A stretch of DNA of 64,000 nt, from NCBI RefSeq assembly GCF_033439725.1, contig NW_026944386.1:1550001-1614000 (forward strand). The letters run 5' to 3'. The notes under the pieces are model-generated. The model worked only from the letters and a program-made list of their open reading frames with translations. It was not told the origin of the DNA and ran no database searches. Origin of the DNA: Neurospora tetraspora. Its lineage: Eukaryota; Ascomycota; Sordariomycetes; Sordariales; Sordariaceae. Position numbers and translations under genes: made by a program. Shown one piece after another: positions 46,460 through 59,091 of the stretch. How positions within the stretch are numbered: the stretch's first letter is position 1; each line of letters starts with the position of its first letter.

Positions 46460-49400
46460 ATGATGCCCAACAACTTCAACATGCCCGGTGGCAACGTTTC
46501 GGGCGACGGCGAATCCGACCGCGCTGCCGCGTCTCAGTTGCTTTTGGCTCAGCTTCGTCGCCAACAGTCCTCCACCAGCCCTAATCCGGCTGCTGGACCT
46601 AATGGCTCGAACCAGTATGGCCACCTTGCTTACCACGGACACCACGGCCACGCTCACGTCCACGACCGCCCCCAGGCCGGCCAGTCCTACTATGGACCTG
46701 ACTCTCCCGCTCTGACCGGTAGCTTCCAGAACGCCTTGGATCCCGCCGCGTTCCTCCCTGAAGCCCCGACGCCGCCTATCCACGCATTCAATAACTCCCA
46801 GTTCCCACCCGGACTGATGCAGCCAATTGGTGCCGCCCGCGGCCTCCCTCCTGCTGGCGAGAATCGGACCGCTCAATTGTTGAACCTTCTCAAGTTCAAC
46901 GGACAAGGCTCTTCCTCTAACCAGGGCCAGCCGCAGTTCTCCCAGGAAGCTCAGCCAAGCTACAACGTTCCGCCTCCTACTCTTCACGCGCCTGCACCGA
47001 GCGGTTCTGATCCTAGTGGGCTTCTTGCCGCTTTGATGCGTGGCGCGCACCCTGAACAGCCCAAGCAGGAAGAGGCGCCTGCTTCCTCTTCGTCCTGGAA
47101 TCAGCCCGCCCCTCCCTCCAACACTCAGCAATATCTGCTGAATCTGTTGAGCAAGCCGAAGCCAAGCCAGAACGATACGAGCGAGATTGTCGAATCCAGT
47201 CTTCTCATACCTCCCCCGGCCGAGGACGACTCGAAGGACGCCGGCAAATCTGCTGATATGACCCTCCTCGGAACCGTGCCGTCGCGATCCGAGTTCGATT
47301 TCGAGCCTCAGGGTTTGGAATCCACGCCCCCCAAGTTCAGCTCGACCCCGCAGTCGCAGCATTCGCAACCCGCGTCCGCCGCTCGCTCGGGGATATTCGG
47401 ATTCTCTGGTCAGCATGACGACCACTCGGTCAGTTCCCCTAGCCAGAGGACTCCCAAGTCGTCTGCTGGTTCTGCCATGGATCCCAATGCCAGTCGCCCC
47501 CCGGCAGCACCTGCTATCCAGATTCTGCGGAAGCCTGATCCCCATGATCCTAAGCGGCCTTTAAGCGACCATAGCTCCACAGGCAGCCCCGACCACACGA
47601 GACGGAAGCTGGAACATGTATCGTCTCCCCATGGGTCTGCGGGTGCGCCTCGAGTCGCTCCCAACATCATCACCGTTTCCCCAGGTTCAGAGGCCAAGGT
47701 TGAACTTGGCCAAGACCACGTGGAAGGTGAAAAGAAGAAGGAGAGTGTTGCTGAAGCCGTCGTCGGGCTTGCTGAGCAGGCCGACAGAGAAGCCCAAGAG
47801 GCGCTGGCTCGTGCTGAAGAAGAGAGCGCCCAGGCTGAAATAGCCCAGGACCTCGAGCAGATGATGAGCGCCGAGACCGACGAGGAATTTGCCAGATCTG
47901 CCCAAATTGCCGCTCAGGCCATCCAGAAACAGCTTGAGAAGAACGAGAACAAGGATGTTCTCGAGTCTGCTCTCGATGCCGAAGTGGCCAAGGAAGTCAG
48001 AGATATTGTGGATGAGGCGGCTCAAGCCGCCCAGGGCGCGGTTGCGGATAGCTGGGAAAGTGCCGAAGCCGACGAGATTGTCGTGACTGAGGAGACAGCG
48101 GCACCTATCAAAGTGTACAACTTCCCCTTGAAACCCTGGATCACTATCAGTGTCCAGGAAACGGATGAAGTTCGCCCTGTCTTCCGCGAAGAAGCGATTC
48201 TGGACATTGCTAGGTTGAAGAAGGAGTTCGACCAAATTGATCGGAACCTTGTCTCGGCATCAGAGAGCTACATGGCTTATGGTATGTCCAAGGCTGGTGG
48301 CCTCCGGGTGATTCGTCAGGAGGACGGTAAGGACGCGAAGCTCTTCACGGACACTAAGGATAGAATCTTTAATGTGGCCATCTCGTCGTCTGCCTCGAAC
48401 CAGCACCCCAAGGAGGCCATCATTGGTACAGGTGTGAGCGGCACAGTCTACTGGGTCCAGCTCAAGAACGGTGACCGGGATCATCTGGAAGACGCTCATC
48501 CGGAGCAATACGGTTTCGCTCTGCCCCCTCTGTCGACACAAGAGGGCGGCGATGCGCCCGGCGGAGTTCTCAAGACGAGAGCTCGTCCTTCCTCTATGCA
48601 TCCCGACTACTTTGCCGTTGGCCGCGGAAAATCTATCAATATCATTTGGCCCTCGTTCATCTTCGAGAACAATCTTTTCAAGAACGCCCATGACCGTGTT
48701 GTCGACACCGAGAGACTCTTTAAACAATGTTCTCTCAAGATCAACACTGGCAAGGCCGGGAAGGATTTCACCTTCAGCCAGGATGACACACTGATGGTCA
48801 CGTTGGACAAGTCGGGCCGAGTTAAGTTCTGGGATGTCCGTGACTTGACCGCTGTCAAGGAAGGCTCCGATCCCCTGAACCCAATGCCTGCCCACACCTC
48901 GTTGGAAATCAAGGATCCTTTGATGACCTTGACCACCACCCCAGAGGGCGAGAAGGCCTGGCCTACGTCCGTCCTGTTGTTGGATAAGTACCGCCCGTAT
49001 CAGAAGCGCGCTGCCTTGCGGTATATGATCGTGGGCATGAAGCAAAACCACACCCTTCAGCTGTGGGATCTTGCCCTGGGCAAGGCTGTGCAAGAGTTCA
49101 ACTTCCCCCACAACAAGGAGTCCGACGCCGTCTGCAGCGTCATGTATCATGCTCGCTCAAGTATGATTGTTGTCGGTCACCCTACACGCAACTCGATCTA
49201 CTTCCTTCATCTCTCCGCCCCCAAGTATGGTCTTAAGAACCTCTCACAGGTGGATTACATTCAGAGACTTGTTGCACAGGACCCTTCGATTCCGCAGCCC
49301 GAAGCTACTGCCGTTATTAGTGGTATCCGGGAGTATTCTTTTGCCAACAAAGGTGTGCTGCGGAGTCTCGGAATTCTTGGAAACCCCGCAGGTTCTACTG

Positions 49401-51612
49401 ATGGCGATGAAGCGAACCTCTTCGAGCTGTATGCTATGCACTCCAAAGGTGTCACCTGTGTCTTTATCAAGAACGGTGAGCTTGGCTGGTCCAAGGATAA
49501 CAAGGTCATCTGCCCAGCCGATGCTGAAAAGGTCGGCTTGGTCAAGATTTCCAAGCTGGTTGCTCCTGTGCAGCCAGTAGAGGTTCAACAGGCCCCGGCT
49601 CCGGCCGAGACAAGCGCGCCGCCCCAGATTCGCATCGCCACGCGCCCCAATAAGGAGATTTTGCAGAAGACGCCGTCATCCCAGGGTGATGACAAGAAGG
49701 GAGTTGATTCTGTCTCGACTGTCAAGCCTGATCGCAAGGAAGATACCGAAACTCCCGTTCAAAACAACAATCAGCCGGAGCGGGCAGAGAAGAAGGGCCG
49801 CAAGAAGAAGGCTGCTGCTGCTGCGGCCGCCGCCGCCGCCGCCGCCGGCGATTCTGCTGTCAATGGCCAGGCAGAGCAACAAGCCACCCCGACAATTGGC
49901 CGCACTTCATCTCAAGTCAAGGCCAGATCTGCTAGAAATGCTGATTCTTCTGCTCTCAACCTCCCCAGCCAATTTTCTGACCTCTCCCTGAACGGTTCTG
50001 GTATCTCTCAGGAACAACTCAACACAGTCATCGCCGATATGGAGTCGCGCATCTCGAACAACATGAACAACATGCCAGGACGTATGTCCAGTGTTTTCGA
50101 GTCATCCTGCAACGACATGTTTAAGCGGCAGCGCGAACAGCTGCATGGTTGGCTGCAGGATTGGGTGCGCAATTTCATGGATAACCGTGATGACCTGTTC
50201 CTTAAGAACCAGTCAGCAGTCCTTAAAGTCGTTGCGGACGTTCTTAACGACAACACCGAAACTGTTCTAAAGCATCTCATCGTCGATCAAGTCAACAATG
50301 CCGTTGTTCCCGCCATCCGTTCCACCGTCGAAAAGGTAGCGAAGGATCAGGCCGACTCTAGCCTGAACAAGCAACTGCCCGCGATGCAGAAGGAGATCGA
50401 GAAGAGACTCCCCTCTCTGCTTACACAGTCGCTCCAAAAGGCCGACATCGCGCCGAGTTTGGTGGACAAGCTTGCGGATCAGGTTCTCCAAAAGGTGGCC
50501 ACCCGGTTGGACGTTAATGTCGCCAACCAGTTTGCGAAGTCGTTCAGCGAGCAGCTGCCTGTCTTGTCAAAGCGTGTAGCCGAAGACGTTCACCAACGTA
50601 TCGCAGGAGATATCAGCACACGGATGGGCGAGACTATTGCGCGGTTTGAGGAGCGGAAGCGAGACGATGACGCGAAGCTCGATCGCCTCATTGCCCAAAA
50701 CACAGAGCTATCCACTGCGCTTGCAGCTCTGGCAGCGTCCCAGGTTCATATGCAAAAGGAGTTCAGCACCCTGAAGCAACAGCTTCATGAGCAGAACCGT
50801 GATCGCGAGTTTGTCGGTCAGGAGCCTACGCACAGTCACACGCATTCTCGTGCCAGTGGCAGCGTTAGCTCGCACCAGCAGGCTGGCGGACCCTCTCGTG
50901 ATTTGGTCGCCTATGCGCCGCCCCAAGCTCACCAGCAGCAACACACCCAGTCTATTCATGGCATGGCTCAACACCAGCAGCAGCAGTTCGTGAATCAGGA
51001 GCAACAGGGGCTTTTCTCTCCTACTCCCCGCGAGAATCGCGAGAAGATGGAGCTCAACAACACGCTGGAAACTATTGATCGTTTCATGAGCGCAGGCCAG
51101 TACGACCAGGCAGTCATGCGCTGGCTGCAGGCTGAGGATAAGAGCGAGGAGGTGTTCCAGCAGGTCATTTCCAAGTATGATCCCCGTTGTCTCTCCGGTC
51201 TGGCGCCCATCTTCCTTCTTTCCGTGGGAGCCAGCATCGTCAGCAATCTTTCCCGCAGAAGCCCCAAGGTTCAGGCCAAGATTGCTCTTGTCGAAACGGT
51301 CGTTTACGCCATGGCACAAGCCCTTCCCCACTTGGTAAGTGTTTCCACAACGCAGTGAACTGTGCTCCTGCCTTTATTTATGATTGCTAACAGTCCGTTC
51401 TCTTACAGGAAGATCAAGTTGTCGAGGCCGTCCCGAAGGTCATGTCTCTGATCCAGGCTAAGGTGGAGGAACTCTTGCTCGCTATTAGCCGCGAGAGCCC
51501 TCACGATGCCTCTCTGAAGACCTTGTCCAGCATTGCTCACCTTGCTGGACGTATTAGCGAAAGTTGTCAGCCTTCGCGCCAGTCTCTGGGTCATCCCGGT
51601 GCGCCTTACTAA
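46460..51612 (+). CDS. EDC4/Ge-1-like mRNA-decapping scaffold (WD40)
   Basis: Exons 46460-51334 and 51409-51612 give 1692 residues. Residues 1 to about 550 are disordered, rich in Gln/Pro/Ser, and end in an Ala/Glu-rich helical stretch (REAQEALARAEEESAQAEIA). About residues 555-1000 fit the Ge-1-type WD40 propeller, with blades at RVKFWDVRDL and HTLQLWDLALGKAV. A run of about twelve alanines follows a KKK patch at about 1117. The rest is mostly helical coiled coil and ends in the compact Ge-1 C-terminal domain (LETIDRFMSAGQYDQAVMRW, then LQAEDKSEE). This is the layout of enhancer of mRNA-decapping 4 (fission yeast Pdc1). It should bridge Dcp2 with activators in cytoplasmic P bodies. The start MMPNNF is chosen because the upstream in-frame Met (46406) lies in leader-like sequence. 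Confidence 0.85.
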
Positions 51613-52228
51613 GGACACTCGCTGGAAGAACTTGCTTTGAGGAGGGGATGGTAGACGGTTCGAGGAGGCTTTTCCCTTTGCTATCTTGATACCCAGCTTC
51701 TTATTCTTGTCTCGGTCACGGTTTTACGGATGGGCTTGGAGCACTCGCTTGGTGCCATATTTGTCCGCGGAGATAGACTGGGTGGACTCACGATTCAGCG
51801 AGCATGATGGTAGTTTGCTAGTTATTGTTTATTTGCGTTCTCAACTTGTTATTAAGTCTTGTAGCATGGTATCTGGGCTGATGACAGCGAAAAGTTTTGA
51901 GCGAATGGGTCGAAGAGGTGGCTTTTGTAACGTTGTCCGAGCGGCCACGATTGTGTGGGTTACGTGGGCTTGCTTGGTGGTTCTAAGCATAATCAGATTT
52001 GCATGTTGTCGAAGTAGCTTGTAGGATATATCTTATTGCTGAGTAGATGTAAGAGAATTCAAAGGAGGACACGTGTCTTAAGATATCATTTCGATCAGCC
52101 GCTCTCTTGGTTGACAACCCGATATCGCGATGTGATTTAGTGATGGTCTTGGGTGCTCAAGCGGTGGTGATGTGAAAAGTCTCAATGTACAAGCCCCTTC
52201 ATAGGGTCAAGTCTAAGGCATATCAAGC
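51613..52228. other. intergenic between EDC4-like gene and 5S rRNA gene
   Basis: About 600 bp; 3' flank of the EDC4-like gene. The 51686-52024 open frame shows no domain. No repeat seen. Confidence 0.4.
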
Positions 52229-52347
52229 ACATACGACCATAGATGGTAGAAAACTCGGGATCCCGTCCGCTCTCCCATAGATAAGCTACCAATCGCCTGA
52301 CTAGTAGTTGGGTCGGTGACGACCAGCGAATCCCAGGTGTTGTATGT
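52229..52347 (+). rRNA. 5S ribosomal RNA gene (copy 1)
   Basis: 119 nt whose ends pair as the 5S terminal helix (ACATACGAC with GTTGTATGT). It contains the typical fungal 5S segments: ACCATAG near the start, CTCGGGATCCCGTCCGCTC, the internal promoter A-box region (GATAAGCTACCAATCGCC), and the C-box (AGTAGTTGGGTCGGTGAC) before CAGCGAATCCC. The second helix arm also pairs (GGTAG with CTACC). A T-rich stretch follows (ctttcctttctctttt). Dispersed single 5S genes are normal in Pezizomycotina. Open frames across this gene in either strand are not proteins. The same 119 nt recur at 61758-61876 on the other strand. Confidence 0.95.
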
Positions 52348-52969
52348 CTTTCCTTTCTCTTTTGCTCCATAGCACGTATGGTATTCCTTTCTCTTTTTCG
52401 GCTCCTTCGTCGGCTCTTTGTGTTCCCTTCTTCTTTTTTCTTCCTACTTGATTTGTGGGTGGAAATCAGTTTGTGAACAAACGGGCACTTTATTTGCACG
52501 ACTGTGTGGGTCGGCATCTTGAAGCGACGAGCTAAAAGCTGACGTACCACTCACAACGAAGAGTCCACAATCATTATGGGCGTCTTGCCAGAAATTGGAA
52601 AAGGATTCCACGGCGATAGACGTCGTCGAGCTGTTAAGGCGGCTCCGCGTTGCCATGGCTCTCGACGTTTCATCTTCTACCTAATGACGTTGTTATCTTG
52701 AAAAGGGGTCATCTGCATCGTTCGTCAGCCTAGTATCGAGACGACGAGACCTCCTTGGACTAGACACACGTACGACTACACACGCAACCAACAATCCACC
52801 TTCTAGACTTACACTTAACCATATTCAGGTAGCAGGCAATGCTGCGTCGTGGTAGCGGAGTACTACTCTCTCCTATCTCTAGCTTCTTCAGCATAGGTAG
52901 GTATATATAGTCCACTGTCACCCATGATCCAAATGACGTGAGAATGGTAACTCAAGCATACTGGCAACC
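52348..52969. other. intergenic, no 5' part for the hydrolase fragment found
   Basis: About 620 bp. I searched it for the missing N-terminal part of the hydrolase fragment and saw no GXSXG-containing frame. The 52444-52656 (-) and 52182-52550 (-) open frames are not supported; the second is partly 5S rRNA. Confidence 0.45.
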
Positions 52970-53307
52970 TTTGTTAGGGTGACCGTACCTACCTCCATGA
53001 GGAACCAACCATCGACGTCCTTCTCAACGATCTGCCTGAGGAGGAGCAGAGATACTGGGGTAGACAGGTCACGCATACTTCGGTTGGCTTGTTCAACACG
53101 CCTTCTACCTACGAACCCTGGAGCAATGGGATCCCTTGCTCGTATATCTACTGCGAGAGGGACAACGGGATGCACATGGCCCGTCAAAAGTTGATGCGCG
53201 ATCGGTTGGGGCCAGATGCGAAGGAGGTTTATCTTGATTGTGGTCACTATCTGTATCTGAGCATGCCGAAGGAGTTGTTGAGGGCAATTGAGGAGCCTTT
53301 GGCGTGA
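52970..53307 (+). pseudogene. C-terminal fragment of an alpha/beta-hydrolase gene
   Basis: An open frame follows a possible TTGTTAG acceptor near 52978 and ends at 53307. It encodes about 109 residues matching the last third of fungal alpha/beta hydrolases of the salicylate/methyl-ester-hydrolase type. Visible are a lid-like region (DVLLNDLPEEEQRYWGRQ), the strand FNTPSTYEPW, the segment before the acid residue (CSYIYCERDN) and the catalytic His in CGHYLYLSMP. The nucleophile motif GXSXG and the oxyanion strand are missing. A stop lies just upstream in frame, and no earlier exon is visible before the 5S rRNA gene. It is most likely a 5'-truncated remnant; a short gene with distant 5' exons is less likely. 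Confidence 0.65.
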
Positions 53308-53872
53308 TGGAAGCCAGAGCTGGCTGGGTGGACACTCCGCATTAGTCGCCTCCTCAGTTGTTGCAATGATTTTCTTTGCAGCAATCCTGCTCAAGGGATG
53401 GACCAGCAAGAGCTATTACAAAGAAAAACGGCCCCTGGGTGGCGTTTTTCTTCCATTGTCTGGAATGACAAGGCGGAGAAGATCCCGCTGACAAGATCTT
53501 TGTCTGCCAGGGGGTGACAAGATAAAGGCCGTTGAACAATGGGACAAAGAACGGAAGAAACCACCAACCTTAAAGCTAAGAATAAAACAACCAGATAACA
53601 AAGTTCCGTTGGTTCGTTGGGGGGTGTGATGTTGCTCAAAGCCGAATGAATCATGGGGGCAATACCAACCAGCCGCCTTATATCCCCTTGCGACCGTATC
53701 GAACTTGCTTCTCTGTTCTGCTGCCAACTGAACAGCACCCTTGTTCACAAGCAGGAAACTCAACACCAACTGCTCTGTTACTCAATTCAAGCAGCAGCAG
53801 AGTTCTGGAAATAGCAGATCGAGCTTCAGAAAGCAGAGAAGCAAAATACAAACTCCCGCCATCAAGATCAAG
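53308..53872. other. intergenic, promoter of the JmjC-like gene
   Basis: About 560 bp. Includes the leader of the next gene. The 53741 ATG lies in this leader, upstream of the chosen start. Nothing else recognised. Confidence 0.4.
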
Positions 53873-55897
53873 ATGGTCGCCATCCGCCGCAAAGCCTCCT
53901 TCTCCCACGAGAGCGAGGTGGGTGATACCATCCACGTTTGCCTCTCCGATCATGATACTATCCACGTCCACGCTCCCAAACGCAAGCGCCGACGCACGAC
54001 GAAACCGCCTTCAGGGAAGGCGAAGTCCCCAGCGTCGACCACATACCCTCCTCTGGACCCCAACACCGGCGCGCCTATTCCTGACCCGCTCCTTGACGAC
54101 GTTTACCGCCGTCTAGCACTCTCCGAGCTCGAGGAGGAGCTTTCCAAAGCTGACGCTGCCGCCAGTACCATTGAGGATGGCGGTTACTCAGTCCCGACAC
54201 ACGGCCAACGCACCCAGCGCTTGCTTCACTCGCTCCTCCAAAATGCTTCGCACCCCAAGACCAATTTCACACCCAATACCTACGCTGACGCCGACGCCGG
54301 TCCAGTGGAGGCTCTCTACCTCAACCAAGCCCAAGCCACCGCTCTAATCGAATCTCCCCACTACAATCCCAACGTTCTTCTGATCGTCCAAGATAAGCGG
54401 TACTTTGAGCCTGTTCCAGCTGTCTCCCCATTTACCGGCTCTCAAACCCAACCAAAACCGGTGGCCACAGCCGGGAGCAACACAGACCGGTCTCAATACC
54501 GCCCAATCTCCCTCTTCTTCAACCACCTCCTCCCCACTCTCCACCGCCAAGTCTCCGTTCAGATTCCCGGCCAACCGGTGACCGAGCCGTCTGGGCAGCT
54601 CAGAACTTTGAGGTCGATTCGCGCGCGGTTTCACTCGAAGGAGGAGGATGCACATGAGGGACATGGAGAGATGAATAAGAATGAGAGTGATCCGTGGAAT
54701 GTATTGGATTTGTCGACGCCTATACCTTCTACAACCCCTTCGTTTTTGCAGGGGCCGGGGAGTCAGTTGTTGAGATATATCCGATCGGAGGTGCTGATGG
54801 CTGCTGGTTCTTCTGGTGTGATTTCGCCTCCGCCTTCTCCTACGGTGGTTGAATCGGGGCTGGTGACGCCGCCTGGGGATAGTCGGGGGTTTACGCCTGT
54901 TCGTGAGGGGGGTAGCACTCCTGAGCTTGAGTCCACTGCTACTCCTGAGCCTAACGACAGTACTCTCCTCTCCCCTAACCTCACCCTCAACCGCCACTCT
55001 ACCCCCGATTGCACTTCCACTTCCACTCCCACTCCCAACCGGGCTACCACTCCCAACCCAGCTACCACCCCCAGCCCAGCACCACCACCAAACACAACCC
55101 CCACCACACCCCCCTCCAAAAAGCGCGGCCGCCCTCCCACCTCCACCTCCACCTCCTCTTCCCCATCCAAATCCACCAAGAAACAAAAACAAACTCCCAA
55201 AACCCCAGAAAAAAGAGCCGAACGCCTCCGCGCCTCCCCCTCATCCTGGTCCGAATGGACCAACGTCCAATCCTGGTCCCTCCTCTCCCAAGGCGGGCAC
55301 CACACCCCTCCCCATTGTGACGCCTTTGGTTTCGACACCTGGATTACCGTTCAGGAGGGGATGGTTGGGTTTGGGTGGTTGTCTACCGCTTCGTCCACAC
55401 CCGAAACAAAAACTGAGGTTTTTGGTGAGAGGGAAAACTGGGCGGCGGATCCCCACCATTATGTCTCAGGACCAAGATGGAGGTTTGTGATTTTAAAGCC
55501 GAAACAGACGGTGTTCTTTCCTAGCGGGACTGTGCACTTTGTTTTTCGGCTTAAGAGTCAGGATAGTTTGAGTGTGGGGGGTCATGTGTTGCGGTGGGAT
55601 GGGGTGGAGAGGTGGTTGAGCGTTGTGCTTGAGCAGATGGGGAATGGGGAGATTACGAATGAGGATATGGAGTGGGGAGTGGTGAGGAGGTATGTGGATG
55701 TTGTTGGGAAATTGGTGGCTAGGAGGGAGAAGGAAGGGGGATCATATGGAGAGAAGAAAAAAGTGGGGGAGAGCAGGTGGGAGGGGTTGGTTAAGGTATG
55801 TTTATCACTGACCAGTTGAGATGTAAGGGAATGATTGGGTTTGCTAACGTGATCACAGGAGTTTAAGGAGCTCTCAAAACGAAACAGATGCAGGTAG
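53873..55897 (+). CDS. JmjC-like 2-oxoglutarate/Fe(II) oxygenase
   Basis: Exons 53873-55795 and 55859-55897 give 653 residues. The N-terminus has a basic patch (APKRKRRRTTKPP), a likely nuclear localisation signal. The middle holds Pro/Thr/Ser-rich low complexity (about 330-440) and a second basic run (KKRGRPPTSTS). The C-terminal part has cupin/JmjC features: a HHTPPHCDAFGFDTWITV strand with H-C-D as the HxD iron ligand pair (about 480), and a distal His in FFPSGTVHFVF (about 553), on the usual LKPKQTVFFPSG strand. This is the fungal JmjC-related pattern, so a histone or protein demethylase/hydroxylase in the nucleus is plausible but not shown. The start at 53873 (MVAIRRK) is preferred to the in-frame 53741 ATG because it fits the leader. 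Confidence 0.72.
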
Positions 55898-56139
55898 AAG
55901 AAGTGGATTGGAGACATATAGAGAAGACTACAGAGAAAGCATGGTCGGCTCGCTTGCTTGTTGGATGCGATACGATGGGATGTAGACAGAAGGGAAGCCA
56001 TATACAGGGTATTAGACAGAAGATAAAAAGAAAGACAAAATAAACAGTAATAGTATCCAGAGAGCCGTCCGTGTAGTTTTCTCCCTGGTCGTAACCCATG
56101 ACCTTTTCGAATAAAACAAACCTCCTTTAACCTCCCACA
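55898..56139. other. short convergent spacer
   Basis: Just over 200 bp between two converging genes, holding both 3' ends. Nothing else recognised. Confidence 0.4.
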
Positions 56140-58509
56140 TTACGCAGTGCCGTTCTGAGCTCCCTGCTTCTCTTGGTCCTGAACCTGAGGTGCTGATACG
56201 GTAGGGTTGAACCGACCTGCTGTCTCCTTCCTGTCTGTACGCGAGCTCTCTGAACTGCTGGCCTTGCTAGTGCCATGGTCAATGCTCTTTCTGACTCCGT
56301 GATCTTCGCTCTTCCTGAATTTGTTCGTCAACGCCAACGCCGGTTGCATAATACCCGTAGGCTCTCCAGCCTCTTGTTTGGCCTTCTTCTCCCGTTCCTT
56401 CTCCATCTTGTGCATCACTTCAGCAGTGAGTTCCTGCTTCAGGAGTCGCTCCAAGACATCCTTCTTGCGAGTCCGCCTATCGCCGATGGTAATGAGCAAA
56501 CCGGCAGTACAGTTGGCAGCAATGGAGCAGCAAAGGACAGCGGTGGTCACTGCACTCTTTCTAGTGTGGTAATCCGTGGACCAGGTATAAGAACCGAGAG
56601 TGATCTGGAGACAACTGTGCAAATCCAGCAAGCAAACAATGGCAATGAGCAAGCCGATAGGGAAGGCATGGTGGGTTCCCGTTTCGTGAGGCTTGTAAAA
56701 GGTGTGTGACTTGGCCAGCTTCTTTTGATGGTGGATGAATCTGGCTTGTGATTTCTCGGAGAGGACAGGGATGAACTCGTCATCATGTCGGACCTCTGTC
56801 ATGTGCGGGTCTACGGGGGCGCGCTCAAGGTCTGCTTGTTCGAGGGCGGCTTGGGTTTGAAGAGGCACGTCATTGGGATCCTTCAAAGGGATCAACAACC
56901 TTTTGCGAAGCTTGATGGTTTTGAGGTCTGGATGAAAGTCAGCATTGAGCTAGATTTTGATGGAATAGCAAACACTTACGATAGCGAGCCACAAAGATCA
57001 TGTGGTATGTGTCGACCGCCCGGAAAGGAGCAAGACCATCACCGACAATGGCAAACAAAGCAACAAGAACATTGTCAATGACGTTGATGGTGTACAGCTG
57101 TTTGTCGCCGACGTAGATCCAGCCGATTAGGAAAAGAACCCAAGCAAGACCGAACACAGTGATCAAGAAGGCGTAAAGGGTGACAAGGAAGCCCAGCGGC
57201 CGCCTAACGTACTTTCCAAAGGCCTTCATGCGCTGTTTAAACTTGGAACGCTTTGAGTGGAGCATATGTCGGACATAGTCGTTGAGCATCCGGATGTCTT
57301 CCTCGCGCCATCCCTCCAGAGTGGCATCCTTGGGCAGGATGGCATACTGAGGAGCAGTCAGGACGGTCGAGAAACTGTGGACGTGAGGTGGACTTGGACG
57401 CTGATGCGGCCTCTCGTCTTCTACTTCACCCTCGCCTGTGGTTGTGGTCGTTCGAATAGTACGAACATCCTCCCGGGAAGGGGGGTAGGTACCGGGCAAG
57501 TTGGGTGGTAGAACTGGTAGTTGGGAGAGATCATATGTCGGCCTTCGGTTGACGAATCTACCCAACGAAGGAACGAAGAGGGAGTTTTGGACGTTGGTAA
57601 TGGACGATAGCGTGGCAACTTCTGGGTCTATAGCATAAAGTAGTTAGTATCGTGAGGAGTGAGAAGCCAAAAGGGGCGTGACATACCAATAACATCCAAA
57701 AAGTCTACAATACGCGAGTCGTATATGTCCTGTTCTGCCTGTGCCTGAGCATCCTCAGGGCTGACCTGGTTATCTGCACGGCGACGACGTGGCAGAAGAT
57801 GTCGGAAGGTGCCCTGGTGGCGCAAACCAGGGTGCTCGGGCTCGACATTGATAGATGGCCGGGCCAGGACGTCTTCATTGATGGGAGAAAGATGAGCAGC
57901 TGGTGGCTGTGGCACTTGTCCGCCAACATGATCGGGAACTAGCGGTGTCGGTTTGTTCATGATAGGTTGATCATCAGCCCAGTTTCTGGAGCTAACCGGC
58001 CGTTGGGGTTCTGAGCTGGAACGACGTCGACCTGTTGTGGCTAAAGGTGCCGGGGCATCTTGGGGTTGAGATGCTAGTTGTGGGTGAGAAGGTGACGGCC
58101 CTAATCTCGAGCTCTCGGATGGAGCGCGTAGTCTTCGAAGACGGATGGCGGATTCTTGACGAGTGGGCTGGAATGGAACGTTTCGAACTTGACTTTGTTG
58201 TGTGGGAGGAGGAGGGGCTGGACGGTGAGGCAGCAGATCGGGCTGTTGTGATGGTCGACGAGGCTGAACTTGTGGTTGTGATTCTTGATCATGGAGTGCA
58301 GGCGGCCGCTCGTTGATGGGGCTAAGAGCTGTTGGTGGTGGAATGTCTGCTGTTGTCGGGCGTGCAGGTGCCTGTGGTGACTCTGCTAGTTCGAGCAACG
58401 ATGGGAGTCGAGCTGATGTTGTGCTCGTCCGTCGAACATCTTCCTCTGTGAAGTATTCACCTTGCCCATTTCCTCCATTCTGTGGTTGCTGCATTGCACC
58501 CGATAGCAC
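56140..58509 (-). CDS. DUF2985-family integral membrane protein
   Basis: Three exons, 58509-57687, 57627-56980 and 56927-56140, give 752 residues. Residues 1 to about 260 are disordered, Pro/Gln/Ser/Arg-rich. The core carries the DUF2985 signature: FGKYVRRPLGFLVTLYAFL (about 412) leading into membrane helices, then WVLFLIGWIYVGDKQLY and NVLVALFAIVGDGLAPFR, then DTYHMIFVARY. Two more membrane segments follow (PIGLLIAIVCLLDLHSCLQI and TAVLCCSIAANCTAGLLITI), then a charged cytosolic tail with a coiled-coil stretch (MHKMEKEREKKAKQEAG). The family is conserved in fungi and its function is unknown to me. Intron positions keep the frame, and the first Met of the open frame is used as the start. Confidence 0.85.
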
Positions 58510-59091
58510 CTGCTATCCCAGTGTCGTAACGAAGTGTCTCGTGTAGCACTGGTCCGTCTTTGTCCAAGATTAAGTGGCAAACGAGGAGAGGGAAAAAGGA
58601 AGGAGGGGGGCGAGGGGGGTTGGAGAAGGGCTGCCTGTTCCCGTCGCTCGGTTTGTTTGTTCCTTCCTTCGAACCTGACTAAGGTCCTTGACTGAGCTGG
58701 AGCTTGAGACACGAAACAGACACACACACAACGCGACAAAGAGAAGTGAACAGTTTGGGGTAATGTCAGATAAAATCCCACAGATATAGGTAGCAGTCCG
58801 TAATAATGCATATCATTAGCACAAGATCTAGAATACCGTCACCACATGGCCAGCCCAAGGGATGGGCCCATGCCAAGGTCACAGACAAGATCCAAACCAG
58901 GTGTTTTGGACAGGGAATTACACCATTGGCGCACATAAACAAGTCCCAATTTCCCTGTCTTTGACCAAGTGTGCCTGTGACGTCATACCACCACCAGCCA
59001 ATCGGAGCACATGTGAGGCAACCATAAATGGTCCACGAGGTCCAATAACCACTCCAAACTCGCAAAACTAATGATTCTATCACAGATACAC
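58510..59091. other. intergenic between DUF2985 gene and P450 gene
   Basis: About 580 bp, containing the DUF2985 gene's promoter and the 3' end of the second P450. No gene or element recognised. Confidence 0.4.

Noticed and set aside
46340-47545. 401-codon minus-strand open frame opposite the EDC4-like gene
   Set aside because: It is antisense to a long, well-supported coding exon, is Arg/Gly-rich from codon mirroring, and has no domain.
52182-52550. Protein-like frame sharing about 40 identical residues with a frame at 61630-62064
   Set aside because: The shared part is the translation of the 5S rRNA gene in antisense; the similarity is RNA, not protein.
54344-55338. Minus-strand Gly/Val-rich frames opposite the JmjC-like gene
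   Set aside because: Artefacts of the Pro/Thr-rich low-complexity region on the coding strand.
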